Counted from the first letter of the stretch, positions 34,960-44,813 are shown. The stretch: DNA of 64,000 nt from JANSWP01 sp041941305 (GCA_041941305.1 JBGTQJ010000001.1:124001-188000), one strand, 5' to 3'. Numbers and translations are program-made. Notes: generated by a model from the sequence alone, not told the origin.

Positions 34960-37368
34960 ATGCTTCAAAACTATATTAAAATCACTCTTCGCAATCTTCT
35001 TAAAAACAAAACATTTTCTTTTGTCAATATTTTCGGATTAGCTGCAGGTATATCAGTCTGCTTCTTGGTCATCATGCTGATAAAGGATGCGAATAGCTAT
35101 GACAAGTTTCATGAGGATAGTGAAAATGTATATCGCATTTTGACGAATGCCATTCGGAAAAATGGAGGGGAAGAAAAATACGCTTCATCTCCCTATTTGG
35201 TAGGCAAAACATTAACAGAAGATTATTCCCAGGTTGAATTGTGGACTCCACTGGTTAGAACATTTCGTTGTAATGTGCAGAAAAATAATAACCTCATCCA
35301 GGGGCGTGGGCTTTTTACAGATGCCACCTTTTTTGAAATGTTTGGATTTGAAATGGAGGCAGGAAATCCATTGACAGCACTTGAAGAACCCTACTCAGTG
35401 ATTTTGACAAAAGTAATGGCAGAAAAAATATTCAAAGATGAGGATCCAATTGGGGCATCACTTAGTATGCCTGCTTATGAACAGGAATTCAAAGTGACAG
35501 GTGTTTTAAAACCCTTTAAAGGAAAAACACATTTGGAATTTGATGCTTTGGGATCTCTCTCTACCCAAATTGCATTGGATAAATTACCAGGTTCTTTTAA
35601 TGCTACAAGTAATTTTTTGAATTATTACAACACCTACAATTTCGTTCGCCTAAAAAATAACTCGGAAAAAGAAGCAGCCTTGGCGGCTTTAACCGATATT
35701 TCCAGGAATCGTTACGCAGATTTGGATTTGGAAACAAGGGATGCTGGTTATGACTTTTTGCTACAACCTTTGAGTGGTATCACCCCAGGTCCTGCCATGT
35801 CCAATAATATGGGACGGGCTTTACCAGTTCAAGCAATTTGGTTCTTTTCCGTTCTATGTATTATTATCATTTTGTCTGCCTGTTTTAATTATACCAACTT
35901 GACATTAGCCAGAAGTTTGACCAGAGCGCGTGAAGTAGGTGTAAGAAAAGTCATGGGAGCAAATCGAAAGCAGATTTTTGGACAATTCATTAGTGAAGCA
36001 TTGGTATTTTCCTTGCTCTCTTTGTTTTTGGCTTACCTACTTTTGGAATTCACAATTCCTGCATTTAATAGTTTAGAGTCATTATCACAATTGGATATTA
36101 CATTTAAGGTAGATTTTGTAACTGTTGGATTGTTCTTTGGATTCACCCTACTGGTAGGTTTGATTGCAGGTCTTTTACCGGCCATAGCTCTTTCCAAGTT
36201 CTCTCCACTATCTATTATGCAAAAGCTGGAAAATGTAAAAGTCTTTAGGCGTATTGGCTTACGTAAAGCACTCATTGTCAGTCAATTTTCAATTTCTTTA
36301 ATTTTCATTTTAGTTTTGAACATTGCATGGAAACAAATCAAATTTTCCATCAAAGAAAACTTTGGTTCCAATAGAACAGATGTGGTCAATGTTCAATTGA
36401 TGGGAAATAGCTTCGAAAAAACTTCTTCTGCTTTTGGACAATTGCCTGAAGTCCAAAAAATGAGTGGCATATCGCATTTGATGGGTACCTGGCGAGATAG
36501 CAACGTGGATGTTCAAATTGACAAAGCGGAGGAACCCATTCAGGTTAGAGATTATACCATTGATCACAATTATTTGGACAATTTCAATATTGAACTGGTG
36601 GCAGGAGAGAACTTCCCTGAAAATATGGCTCAACAGCAAGAATTATTTGCCATTGTGAATGAAAATTTCCTTTCCAAATTTCAGATGGGAGATGCTTCTG
36701 AGGTCATTGGGCTACCAATTTATGTCAATGATACAATTCAAATGACGATTAGAGGAGTGACGAAAGATTTTTTATACAAACCGATGGTTTACAATATTGA
36801 ACCTATGCTGCTCAGGTATAATCCCGAACGTCTGAACGTGTTAAATTTAACTATTTCAGGTGGAGACATTCCTGCAACAATAGCAGCTATGGAACGAACC
36901 TGGAAAGTCATTGATAAAGAACAAGCTCTTCAATACAGCTTTTACGATCAAACGATTTCAGAAACCTATGCTGATATTGGGGACATGGCAAATGTAGTTG
37001 GTTATTTTGGCACCTTGGGCTTAATCATCGCATACCTTGGATTGTTGGGAATTGTGATTTACTCCGTTGAAACAAAGACAAAAGAAATTGGTGTTAGAAG
37101 AATTATTGGCGCTACAACTCATGATTTGGTGGCTTATTTGTCGAAAGGGTATCTTGCGCTTTTGATTTTGGCAATTATTGTGGCTGTCCCTTTAAGTTAT
37201 TTCATTGGTCAACAGTTCTTGAACACTTTTGCCTACTCTATTCCTATGAACATTTGGGTATTTCTCCCTGGAATAATGCTGTTAATAGTCTTGGGAATAA
37301 TTACAATTGGATCACAGACTTTTAAAGCTGCAATAGCAAATCCAGTTAATAGTTTACGAAGTGAGTGA
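34960..37368 (+). CDS. FtsX-like ABC transporter permease (MacB type), copy 2
   Basis: Paralogue of the preceding gene, 802 residues, starting 74 bp after it. It shares the start motif (LQNYIKITLRNLLKNK against FQNYVKITLRNLLKQK), the two FtsX cores with AREVGVRKVMGANRKQIF (about 325) and TKEIGVRRIIGATTHDL (about 705), and the ending ANPVNSLRSE. The periplasmic domains (about 45-280 and 430-680) differ much more than the membrane parts. Tandem copies suggest a heterodimeric permease, which is inference. No terminator is evident between this gene and the convergent oxidoreductase gene 49 bp away. Confidence 0.92.
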   Translation: MLQNYIKITLRNLLKNKTFSFVNIFGLAAGISVCFLVIMLIKDANSYDKFHEDSENVYRILTNAIRKNGGEEKYASSPYLVGKTLTEDYSQVELWTPLVRTFRCNVQKNNNLIQGRGLFTDATFFEMFGFEMEAGNPLTALEEPYSVILTKVMAEKIFKDEDPIGASLSMPAYEQEFKVTGVLKPFKGKTHLEFDALGSLSTQIALDKLPGSFNATSNFLNYYNTYNFVRLKNNSEKEAALAALTDISRNRYADLDLETRDAGYDFLLQPLSGITPGPAMSNNMGRALPVQAIWFFSVLCIIIILSACFNYTNLTLARSLTRAREVGVRKVMGANRKQIFGQFISEALVFSLLSLFLAYLLLEFTIPAFNSLESLSQLDITFKVDFVTVGLFFGFTLLVGLIAGLLPAIALSKFSPLSIMQKLENVKVFRRIGLRKALIVSQFSISLIFILVLNIAWKQIKFSIKENFGSNRTDVVNVQLMGNSFEKTSSAFGQLPEVQKMSGISHLMGTWRDSNVDVQIDKAEEPIQVRDYTIDHNYLDNFNIELVAGENFPENMAQQQELFAIVNENFLSKFQMGDASEVIGLPIYVNDTIQMTIRGVTKDFLYKPMVYNIEPMLLRYNPERLNVLNLTISGGDIPATIAAMERTWKVIDKEQALQYSFYDQTISETYADIGDMANVVGYFGTLGLIIAYLGLLGIVIYSVETKTKEIGVRRIIGATTHDLVAYLSKGYLALLILAIIVAVPLSYFIGQQFLNTFAYSIPMNIWVFLPGIMLLIVLGIITIGSQTFKAAIANPVNSLRSE

Positions 37369-37417
37369 TCAGAACTTTTAATTGAGTTACTTTCAATTCA
37401 TCATACCGTTTGTGATC

Positions 37418-39691
37418 CTATAACTTCTCTAGCTTAACTCTCACATTCTTGTGATAAGGTGTTTTCGCCATTGGATCGCAATACTCGGCAGAAGTCAATT
37501 CATTGGCAGCCGCACCTATTACTTCAAAATTCTCTTCGCCATCGTATTCTAATCCATAAGCATTCGGCATTGAAATAATCCCTTCTGGAATTTCTTTAAC
37601 CACTTTCGCGATGATTTTAATAGTGCCCTTTGAATTGGCACATTTCACTGTGTCACCAGTTTCTATATTGAGCTTTGCTGCATCTATTGGATTGATCTTT
37701 AAAAAACCTTCTTTGTCTGTTTTTCGCCACTCTGGATTGCGAAGATTGGTATTGGCATTATAGGAACGCCGCTCGCCGGCAATGAGATTAAAGGGATAAT
37801 CGGCATTCAGGGCTTCTAAGGCTGCATTCGTTTCTGGCAATTTGTCCAGCCAATCCAACATTTCCGGTATTTCCAGGTGGACTTTTTTATCCTTGGTTCT
37901 CATCAATTGCCAATGGTCTTTTATATCGTGTTTACTCAAAATAACACCTGATGGGCTTGTAAGGATTTTTCTAAAAATAGCCTCGCCCAATGCATACCCG
38001 TTGCCTTTAATTCCGGCATTGTTGATAGCTTTTGCATATTTTTTTGCATATCTGTGTGCAGAAAACCACAATACTGCTGCAGGCTCATTTTCCTTTGACA
38101 GGGCTTTCCCTAATGTTTCCCTTAAAACAATGACTGCATACTTCGCCCAATTTGGATTGAATTTGAAAGTGATACCCAAAGCTGTCTGAAATAACTTTAA
38201 GTAAGGCAGCCTGCGATCCAACTTTGCAATGGCTCTTAATATTGGAAAAGAGGAGGGTAACTCGCCCATAGCTTTAATGAGTCGAGTGTGAATTTCATAT
38301 TCTGGCAAGGTCCCATCCAGGGGTTTCACAAAAGGCTTGCGTAGATGGAAAAAGTTATCAGCAAAAAAAGTCGCCTCTGTTTTCTCAAATTGAGAAGAAG
38401 CAGGCAACACATAATGCGCAGCTTTTGCAGTTTCCGTCATCGCTACATCTATTACCACCATCAGGTCTAATTTCTTATATGCTTTCCTTTGTGCTGGTAT
38501 GTCTGCATAAGAGCTGAGTGGATTCGCACTTTCGACAATCAAAGCTCTGGTTCTTTTTGGATGATTGCTATCAATTTCCAGTGGCAAAACATTTGGAGGA
38601 AATAGCTTACAAATTTCTTTGGCTTTGGTGACTTGTGTAACCTTGCCTCCTTCTTCTGGCTCTTTAGAATGCCCAATCAGTGGAAAGAAATGAGTACTCA
38701 AATGGTTGGTTTTTTCCCTTCCAAAATTGCCGGTCACCAAAAAGAGCAATCTTTTCAAATAGGCATTCAAGGTACTGTTATGGCTCATTTCAATTCCCAA
38801 ATCTGATCGAATGCATACCGATTCAGCAGCAGCCATCTCCCTGGTTATTTTTTGTATCAATTCAAGTGAAACACCTGAAGTTTCAGCATATTCTTCAATG
38901 GGAATATTTTCGAAATGGGGTTTAATCGCTTCAAAGCCTGTAGTGTGTTTTTGGATAAATTCCTCATCTTCCAGTCCTTCCTGAATGATAATTCCGAGCA
39001 TTGTAGCCATCAAAAAAGCATCTTTCCCCGGCTTCACTTGTAAGAAATGATCTGCTTTTTTCGCGGTTTCTGTTTCTCGAACATCCACCACTACCAAAGT
39101 CCGGTTTGGATTGCTGGCAAGTTGATTAATGGCTTTTCTCGCACGAGGCATCCCATGCGATTGAATGGGATTGGTACCAATTAGTACAACATAATCTGCT
39201 TTATCTACGGGTTCGTGATAATAGGTGTTTTGTCTTCCAAATAATTTTCCATGAACCCAAAAGTTGCCGGTCTTTTCCTGTGCCAGCGCAGAGTAAAAAT
39301 AGGGTGTGCGGCAAGCCGCTCTGGTAGCCGAGGCATACATTCCTGGAAAATGATTCCCCTGCCCTCCTCCACCTGCATAGGCGATGGTTTCTCCACCATG
39401 TGTATCTCGTATGGAGATGAGTTTATCTGCAATTTCCTGAATGGCAGTCTCCCAGGAGATTTCCTCAAAGGTTCCATCCGATTTACGACGAAGCGGAACG
39501 TTCAGCCTTTTCTGGTTTTGGTAATAATTGAGGCGGGTCGCCTTCTGACACAGATAGCCTTTAGAAATGGGATGCGCTTCATCACCAACAATTTTGGTGA
39601 ATTGCCCTTGTTGATCAACAGCTATTTTAATACCGCAATTAACTGAGCAAAGAATACAAGCTGTGGAATGAGTAGTCGTGGTTTGAGTCAT
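37418..39691 (-). CDS. Molybdopterin-dependent oxidoreductase (formate dehydrogenase/nitrate reductase family)
   Basis: Cytoplasmic-type enzyme of 757 residues. The N-terminal 4Fe-4S motif is complete: Cys 12, 15, 19 and 48 (CILCSVNCG and GYLCQKA). The molybdopterin domain covers about 55-520 with SHGMPRARKAI and the nucleotide-binding stretches, and a C-terminal molydopterin-dinucleotide-binding domain covers about 630-755 (RRSYNANTNLRNPEW, INPIDAAKLNIETGDTV, MPNAYG). There is no Tat signal. No Cys or Sec is evident at the expected metal-ligand position after TRAACRTPYF, so the substrate cannot be assigned. No electron-transfer subunit, chaperone or cofactor gene is adjacent. It is a single gene on the minus strand. 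Confidence 0.9.
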   Translation of the reverse strand: MTQTTTTHSTACILCSVNCGIKIAVDQQGQFTKIVGDEAHPISKGYLCQKATRLNYYQNQKRLNVPLRRKSDGTFEEISWETAIQEIADKLISIRDTHGGETIAYAGGGGQGNHFPGMYASATRAACRTPYFYSALAQEKTGNFWVHGKLFGRQNTYYHEPVDKADYVVLIGTNPIQSHGMPRARKAINQLASNPNRTLVVVDVRETETAKKADHFLQVKPGKDAFLMATMLGIIIQEGLEDEEFIQKHTTGFEAIKPHFENIPIEEYAETSGVSLELIQKITREMAAAESVCIRSDLGIEMSHNSTLNAYLKRLLFLVTGNFGREKTNHLSTHFFPLIGHSKEPEEGGKVTQVTKAKEICKLFPPNVLPLEIDSNHPKRTRALIVESANPLSSYADIPAQRKAYKKLDLMVVIDVAMTETAKAAHYVLPASSQFEKTEATFFADNFFHLRKPFVKPLDGTLPEYEIHTRLIKAMGELPSSFPILRAIAKLDRRLPYLKLFQTALGITFKFNPNWAKYAVIVLRETLGKALSKENEPAAVLWFSAHRYAKKYAKAINNAGIKGNGYALGEAIFRKILTSPSGVILSKHDIKDHWQLMRTKDKKVHLEIPEMLDWLDKLPETNAALEALNADYPFNLIAGERRSYNANTNLRNPEWRKTDKEGFLKINPIDAAKLNIETGDTVKCANSKGTIKIIAKVVKEIPEGIISMPNAYGLEYDGEENFEVIGAAANELTSAEYCDPMAKTPYHKNVRVKLEKL

Positions 39692-39739
39692 GCCTGAAAG
39701 ATTGGGTTAGCGAATTTTCGCTAAAATACAAATTATGAT

Positions 39740-41332
39740 TTACCACGTATCTATATATCGACCATATCTTTCATCAATCCCTCTTTTTTCAAAACTTAAC
39801 AAGCCTTTTGAAATCCATAGCCTGGATTCTTTTGGATCAATGACTTCATCAATTTCCAAAACGGATGCTGCATTGATTGCTTTTCCCTGATCATAGGCCT
39901 GCTTGACCAGCATTTCATAAAGTTGTTGCTTTTCTGCTATGTTTTCTGTCGCGTCCAATTCTTTTTTGAATCCCAGTTTTACCGCTCCTTCCAGTCCCAT
40001 TGCACCAAATTCTCCACTTGGCCAGGCAACGGTAAAGAAGGATTCATGCAAGCTCCCCCCTGCCATTGCCATTGCTCCTAAACCATAAGCTCTGCGCGTT
40101 ACAATTGTGAAGATAGGTACACGCAATTTAGCTCCTACAACAAACATTCGGGAAGCATGTCTCACCATGGCTGTCTTTTCGCAATCGGGTCCAACCATAA
40201 AGCCTGGAGCATCACAGAGGGAAATTATGGGAATATCAAATGCATCACATAACTGCATAAATCGGGAGGCCTTGTCTGAAGCGTCACTATCAATCGCACC
40301 TCCAAGATGGCGTGGATTATTGGCAATTAAACCAAGCGGTTTTCCTTCAATTCTAACTAAAGATGTTATCATGTTTTTCCCAAAATCTTTCCTCAACTCA
40401 AGAACCGAATCAGTATCGCAAAGTTGGTTGATCAGCTTTCGGACATCATAAGCCCATTTTCGATCCTCTGGAATAAGATCACGGAGTTTCTCTTGATCTG
40501 GGCAAGTCCAATTTTCCAAATTCCCCTGAAAATAGGATAGATATTTTTTGGATACTGCTACAGCTTCATTCTCATCTTTAACCAAAATATCAATGACCCC
40601 ATTTGGAGATTGAAAATCTATAGGTCCTATATCTTTTGGGTGAAATTTCCCCAATCCGCCACCCTCAATCATTGCTGGTCCTCCCATGCCAATTGAAGTA
40701 TTTTCAGTTGCAATAATCACATCGGCACAGCCAGCAATAGCTGCATTTCCCGCAAAACAATAACCGGATACAATTGCGATTCGGGGAACTTCTCCACTCA
40801 ATCTCGCAAATTCAACAAAAGTCATTAGATCGAGCCCTCCAACAGAGATGGGGTAAAAATCGACGTCTCCGGGGCGCCCACCACCGCCTTCCAAAAAGAA
40901 AATAACTGGCAACTTGGATTTACCTGCCATTTCCATCATCCTATCCAGTTTTTTGTGATTAAAAGCCCCTTGTGTGCCCGCAAGGACGGTGTAATCATAA
41001 CTCAGTACCAGGCATTGACTGGAAGCCTCATCAAAATCACTTCCGTTTACAGAGCCAAAACCAGCAATTAAACCATCGGCAGGTGTCTGTTCAAACAATT
41101 CCTGCATAGATTTACGCCCTCTTTGCGCAGCTATGATTAATGATGCAGATTCTAAAAAAGTGTCTTCATCACATATATCTTCGATATTTTCACGAGCAGT
41201 GCGAAGTCCTTTTTGATGTCTTTTCCGAATAGCATTTGGTCTGTTTTCATCTTTCAGGTAAGTTTTTCGTTGTGCAAGTTCACTTAAATCCTTCCGCAAG
41301 CCAGGGTTTCCTTTTATTTTATCTTTTGACAT
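39740..41332 (-). CDS. Acyl-CoA carboxylase carboxyltransferase (beta) subunit
   Basis: Carboxyltransferase subunit of a biotin-dependent acyl-CoA carboxylase, 530 residues from the ATG at 41332 (MSKDKIKGNPGL); an upstream start adds a poor extension. The crotonase-fold halves are clear: N-terminal half with SYDYTVLAGTQGAFNHKKLDRM, PVIFFLEGGGGRPGD and SGYCFAGNAAIAGCADVIIA (oxyanion-hole glycines), and C-terminal half with PLGLIANNPRHLGGAIDSDA, SLCDAPGFMVGPDCEK and RRAYGLGAMAMAGG. Propionyl-, methylcrotonyl- or geranyl-CoA are possible substrates; the sequence alone does not decide. The biotin carboxylase and carrier subunits are not in the window. Confidence 0.9.
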   Translation of the reverse strand: MSKDKIKGNPGLRKDLSELAQRKTYLKDENRPNAIRKRHQKGLRTARENIEDICDEDTFLESASLIIAAQRGRKSMQELFEQTPADGLIAGFGSVNGSDFDEASSQCLVLSYDYTVLAGTQGAFNHKKLDRMMEMAGKSKLPVIFFLEGGGGRPGDVDFYPISVGGLDLMTFVEFARLSGEVPRIAIVSGYCFAGNAAIAGCADVIIATENTSIGMGGPAMIEGGGLGKFHPKDIGPIDFQSPNGVIDILVKDENEAVAVSKKYLSYFQGNLENWTCPDQEKLRDLIPEDRKWAYDVRKLINQLCDTDSVLELRKDFGKNMITSLVRIEGKPLGLIANNPRHLGGAIDSDASDKASRFMQLCDAFDIPIISLCDAPGFMVGPDCEKTAMVRHASRMFVVGAKLRVPIFTIVTRRAYGLGAMAMAGGSLHESFFTVAWPSGEFGAMGLEGAVKLGFKKELDATENIAEKQQLYEMLVKQAYDQGKAINAASVLEIDEVIDPKESRLWISKGLLSFEKRGIDERYGRYIDTW

Positions 41333-41447
41333 TAAAATACTGTTTTTGATGATGCTCAAAGGTGTCAAAAAAAAAGGTGCCACCTTGAAATTAATAAAAA
41401 AAATTTCGAGGTTTTGCCTATTTAGAAAAATCTATGATAATCAACAT

Positions 41448-41500
41448 GTTGCGGGGTACGGATTGCGGGTTAAGTTACCTCGAAACCCGTACACCGCAAC
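41448..41500. repeat. Imperfect 14-bp inverted repeat
   Basis: GTTGCGGGGTACGG (41448-41461) pairs with CCGTACACCGCAAC (41487-41500), 13 of 14 matching, with a T-poor loop that repeats the word GCGGGT/AACCCG. It lies 116 bp upstream of the carboxyltransferase gene and downstream of the lipoprotein gene at 41614, between two minus-strand genes. Confidence 0.6.
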
Positions 41501-41613
41501 ACATCAACAATCTACAATAAATAGAAAATCAATTACTTAGGAGAGATATGAAAAATTAGAGATGATTAAGTTTTATCAGATTATATATTAGGTTTTACTT
41601 TAATTTCATATAA

Positions 41614-43095
41614 TCAATCAGCTGGCTGAAAGTGATAATTCTGGAACTTCAAAATGTGGACAAATTTATTTTCCCATTGATCTACTCTATTCCAGTTTTC
41701 TTTTAAAAATTCGGATTCATCCACTACCCTCCCTATCTTAAACTTAGTTTGAGTGTAGGCTTCCATTTCCTCTTCTTCCAAATACAATTGAAATTTTGTT
41801 CCATACTTTTTGAGCATTCTGCCACAAAATAACATTACATCATAGCCGGTAAAGACTTCGGGTTCTGGAGACATCCCATATTCCTCAAAATACCTTCGTT
41901 TCATTAATTGGGTACTTGGATCAAAATCATCTACAAAACTTCCGCTACTTACATGGACATTCAGATTTTCAAAAAAATCGAAGTCGATTCTTTCGTAATT
42001 CATCCAGGGTTGAAGACCATAAACGATGATTCGGTCTTCCTCCGTTTTATTCAAAGCAATTTGTCTGAATATTGAATAGATAAAGTTTTCATTTCTGTAG
42101 GAAGGAATGATAAACACCGTCGTTCCACCTGGTCGTATATATGGTGCAATATCCATGTCGTGAAAGTCGGCGGTCCTGTCATTCACAATGTATTCTTCAA
42201 ATCCAAGCGTATCTCTTCCCTCTGTCAATACAAAATTGGCATCTTGTATATATGCTATCCGGTCTTTTTCGTCTGCTTCATCTCTTGCAACAATTACAAC
42301 ATCCTTACTCTGATAGCGATCTTTTATATGAGCAGCTATGGCTTCACAATGCACTTTCAGAGAAGGGTTCGTTTGTATGTAATATGGATTCTTATTTGAA
42401 ATATTTGGAGAAGCACTATGGGGAGAAACCAATGTAATCTGCCGATTAGCTGCATAATCTGCCACTTGTTTGATATTGGCCCTTCTATAGGGACCAATGA
42501 TTAAATCTGATTTATTAATATTGGTATTGCTTCTCAATAAACTTCTGACTGTATTTTCATCTCCTCTGGTGTCCAACACCTCCAAATTTAGACTAATTCC
42601 TTCTCCTTCCAGAACATCTGTTGCCATTTTCATCCCGCTGTAAAAGCTGACTGCCCACCTGGAGTTTTTGGGAAGTGTTGCACTGGTCTCACTAAATTGA
42701 TTGCTAAAAAAAGGAAGCAATACAGAAACATTATAAACATTCTTCATCTCAGAGCCTTCAGGAGTAATGGTTACAGGACCAGAACCTACAGAGGGATTAT
42801 TTCCCCCGGAAAAACTACCGTCAGAGGTGATGGGCGGAAATTTATTTGGTGCCAAATCAACCCATTTGATGGTGTCCAACTTTCCTGTAATTACACGTAC
42901 AATTTCCCACTCACCTGTTTCGGGATTATAAATTCTGCGCCCCTGGATTTCAGTCAATTCTCCATCTTTATCTTTATAAACCTTGTCCTTGGCAGTATCT
43001 CTGGCAGGCTTAAAAATATCACAGGAAGTCAGGCTCAGGCAAATGGCTACTGTAAATAGGATGAAAAAACTGCTTTGAATTTTATTACTACTCAT
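41614..43095 (-). CDS. Lipoprotein with type 1 periplasmic-binding fold
   Basis: Predicted lipoprotein of 493 residues: lipobox SLTSC (cysteine 25). After a charged linker with the KVYKDKDGELTEIQGRRIYN segment (about 35-60) and a Gly/Ser/Pro-rich stretch, residues about 115-420 form a type 1 periplasmic-binding domain: VYNVSVLLPFFSNQF, FYSGMKMATDVLEGEG, LIIGPYRRANIKQVADYA, LVSPHSAS, YIQTNPSLKVHCEAIAAHI. The same fold occurs in amino-acid-binding proteins and in LpoA/LppC-like activators. No transport genes are adjacent, so a structural or regulatory envelope role is as likely as ligand uptake. It is a single gene. Confidence 0.82.
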   Translation of the reverse strand: MSSNKIQSSFFILFTVAICLSLTSCDIFKPARDTAKDKVYKDKDGELTEIQGRRIYNPETGEWEIVRVITGKLDTIKWVDLAPNKFPPITSDGSFSGGNNPSVGSGPVTITPEGSEMKNVYNVSVLLPFFSNQFSETSATLPKNSRWAVSFYSGMKMATDVLEGEGISLNLEVLDTRGDENTVRSLLRSNTNINKSDLIIGPYRRANIKQVADYAANRQITLVSPHSASPNISNKNPYYIQTNPSLKVHCEAIAAHIKDRYQSKDVVIVARDEADEKDRIAYIQDANFVLTEGRDTLGFEEYIVNDRTADFHDMDIAPYIRPGGTTVFIIPSYRNENFIYSIFRQIALNKTEEDRIIVYGLQPWMNYERIDFDFFENLNVHVSSGSFVDDFDPSTQLMKRRYFEEYGMSPEPEVFTGYDVMLFCGRMLKKYGTKFQLYLEEEEMEAYTQTKFKIGRVVDESEFLKENWNRVDQWENKFVHILKFQNYHFQPAD

Positions 43096-43250
43096 TTCGA
43101 GATTTTGTTGTGAAAATACCGCTTGGAATTTGGAGTTTGGTGTTCTGCAGTGTCTAAGAATCTAAAAGCAAAAATATTACTAATTGCCCAAATGCAAAAT
43201 ATTAGACTTCAATATCAACCTACGAACTCCAAACAACAAACCTAAAATAC

Positions 43251-44243
43251 TTAAATCCCCCTCAACATTTTAAACTCTCTGAACCATCTTGCCAAACGCT
43301 CATTATAGTGATGGGCAGCATAACCTGATCCATTGTAATACCTGGCTACCGCTTTAAAATCATCGTCATTTGGATTTGACTTTAAAACCACCGGGCGTGT
43401 TCGTGAAGATGCCGTCAAAAATCTGGCGATAAACAAAATTTGCTCATCCAATGGGCTGGTAAACATCGCTTTCGCTGAAAGCGCTCCTACCCTGGTATAA
43501 TTGACACCCAAAATTTGCCCCAAGCCAAAACTCATTGACCGATACCTCAATTCTGATAAATCTGTGCCTGGGCTACCATTATTATATCTTGTCAACAAAT
43601 GTTGTTCAAATCTTGGACGAACAACTCCAGCTGTTTCTTGCCGGATAATGGAAAGAATCCACTCAGGCCTGATGACTCTATTTTTTTGGGACTTCAAAGT
43701 CTCAGAAGCTTTTTCTGCCAATGCACCATACTTTTGGTTGATGGTTTTACAGGTCAGGTACTTGTTGGCATACAAATTATTTAATTGAAAAATAGCTTCC
43801 TCAAAATTGCCACAATTTACCTTTTTGGTGTCGATGTTGTCTTTGCAAACTTCCAGCATTTTTATCAAAGTTGGGATGGTCAATTTTACATCGGGAATTG
43901 ACGTTATCAATTTACGAGCATTCCTCCAGGTACAAGGATAAGTTAACACTTTACGCGTCAAACCTCCGCTTGCCAAATCCTGCTCAAATTTGAATTGTGC
44001 CAATCCACGATTGGTTCCTCTACCAAAATCTCCATCAATGGAAAATGCTCCTGAGGAAGATGTGGAATAACCTAGAAAAATAAGTAAGCGTTGAAAAGCC
44101 CTAATGGAGTTTTCTCCGGCCGATCTGCGTGTGAGGGTAACATCCCCGGATTCTAATCGACTCAAATCACTTCTCCAATCTGCATCTGCATTTGGAGGAT
44201 TGATTACTTTTTTAATTTGTGGGTCTTGTAATAGGGTAAGCAT
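43251..44243 (-). CDS. N-acetylmuramidase-like (DUF3380) protein with peptidoglycan-binding domain
   Basis: Protein of 330 residues from the ATG at 44243 (MLTLLQDPQIKK); earlier in-frame starts give no better N-terminus. Residues about 20-105 form a peptidoglycan-binding-1-like domain (NSIRAFQRLLIFLGY and FSIDGDFGRGTNRGLAQFKFE). Residues about 185-328 match the N-acetylmuramidase family: WILSIIRQETAGVVRPRFEQHLL with two candidate catalytic glutamates, SFGLGQILGVNY, and RYYNGSGYAAHHYNERLARW. This family is known from phage endolysins and cell-wall effectors. There is no signal peptide, holin gene or phage gene nearby, so delivery of the enzyme is unexplained. Single gene. Confidence 0.82.
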   Translation of the reverse strand: MLTLLQDPQIKKVINPPNADADWRSDLSRLESGDVTLTRRSAGENSIRAFQRLLIFLGYSTSSSGAFSIDGDFGRGTNRGLAQFKFEQDLASGGLTRKVLTYPCTWRNARKLITSIPDVKLTIPTLIKMLEVCKDNIDTKKVNCGNFEEAIFQLNNLYANKYLTCKTINQKYGALAEKASETLKSQKNRVIRPEWILSIIRQETAGVVRPRFEQHLLTRYNNGSPGTDLSELRYRSMSFGLGQILGVNYTRVGALSAKAMFTSPLDEQILFIARFLTASSRTRPVVLKSNPNDDDFKAVARYYNGSGYAAHHYNERLARWFREFKMLRGI

Positions 44244-44500
44244 AATATTGAATAATGAATAATGAAATAATTTAGGAGTGTAACTTGGGGTTTTAGGCAG
44301 GGATGTTAAATTCTCTAGTGAGAATATTTTCAATTAAAATTTAAATGAAAATAAAAATGAAAAAACCAAATATTCAAAAAGTCATAAGGGGAATTTTTGA
44401 TTTTCATTTTTTTTTAAATAACGTAGAATATAACACGCCTGGGGTTTTGAGTGTTAAAAACCTCATCGGATTAAAAGTAGGGTTAATTCCAGAACTTTCC

Positions 44501-44667
44501 TAGTGCTTGACCAATATTGAAATGACGAGTTGATTTTGGGTGTTTTTTGGATTTTAACAAGGCGAAGGTTCTTTTGCCTAGCCGAAGCTAAGGAAAAGGT
44601 TCTTCAACGAAGGTAAAATCCAAAAGACGCCAAAAGCAGCCGTCAATTTTAATTTGATCAAGCATTA
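44501..44667. mobile_element. TA-flanked palindromic MITE-like element
   Basis: Positions 44503-44555 and 44613-44665 are imperfect inverted repeats (roughly three quarters matching, ends GTGCTTGACCAA and TTGATCAAGCAT). Both ends are flanked by TA (44501-44502, 44666-44667), as expected for the target duplication of IS630/Tc1-type transposons. The centre is also partly palindromic (AAGGTTCTTTTGCC..., GGTTCTTC). It encodes nothing. The rest of the 44244-44813 gap holds an A-rich/T-rich weak hairpin at about 44340-44425 and no gene. Confidence 0.5.
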
Positions 44668-44728
44668 AGTGTGTTTTGTCCTTTTTAGGTTAGGAAACTT
44701 TTCAGGTCTGCTTTTCCTTTCTAAAATG

Positions 44729-44736
44729 TACTTTTG
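44729..44736 (+). promoter_or_regulatory. Candidate -7 box before the AAA+ gene
   Basis: TACTTTTG matches TAnnTTTG, 78 bp before the start codon of the AAA+ gene and just before a repeat spacer. No TTG is found at the usual distance upstream, so the evidence is only the -7 element. Confidence 0.35.
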
Positions 44737-44744
44737 TCCCTGGG

Positions 44745-44812
44745 TTCTGGTTCCTGGTTTGCTAGTTACCAGCAACTAGAACCCAGTAAACCAGCAACCA
44801 GTAAACCAGTAA
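44745..44812. repeat. Repeat-word hairpin spacer before the AAA+ gene
   Basis: Words CTGGGTTCTGGTTCCTGG and later CAACTAGAACCCAG are complementary, and the right half repeats CCAGTAA and CAGCAAC in seven- or eight-base steps up to two bases from the start codon. It would be in the 5' untranslated region and could mask or shape the ribosome-binding area. It shares the CAGCAAC word with 13580-13612. Confidence 0.7.
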
Positions 44813-44813
44813 C

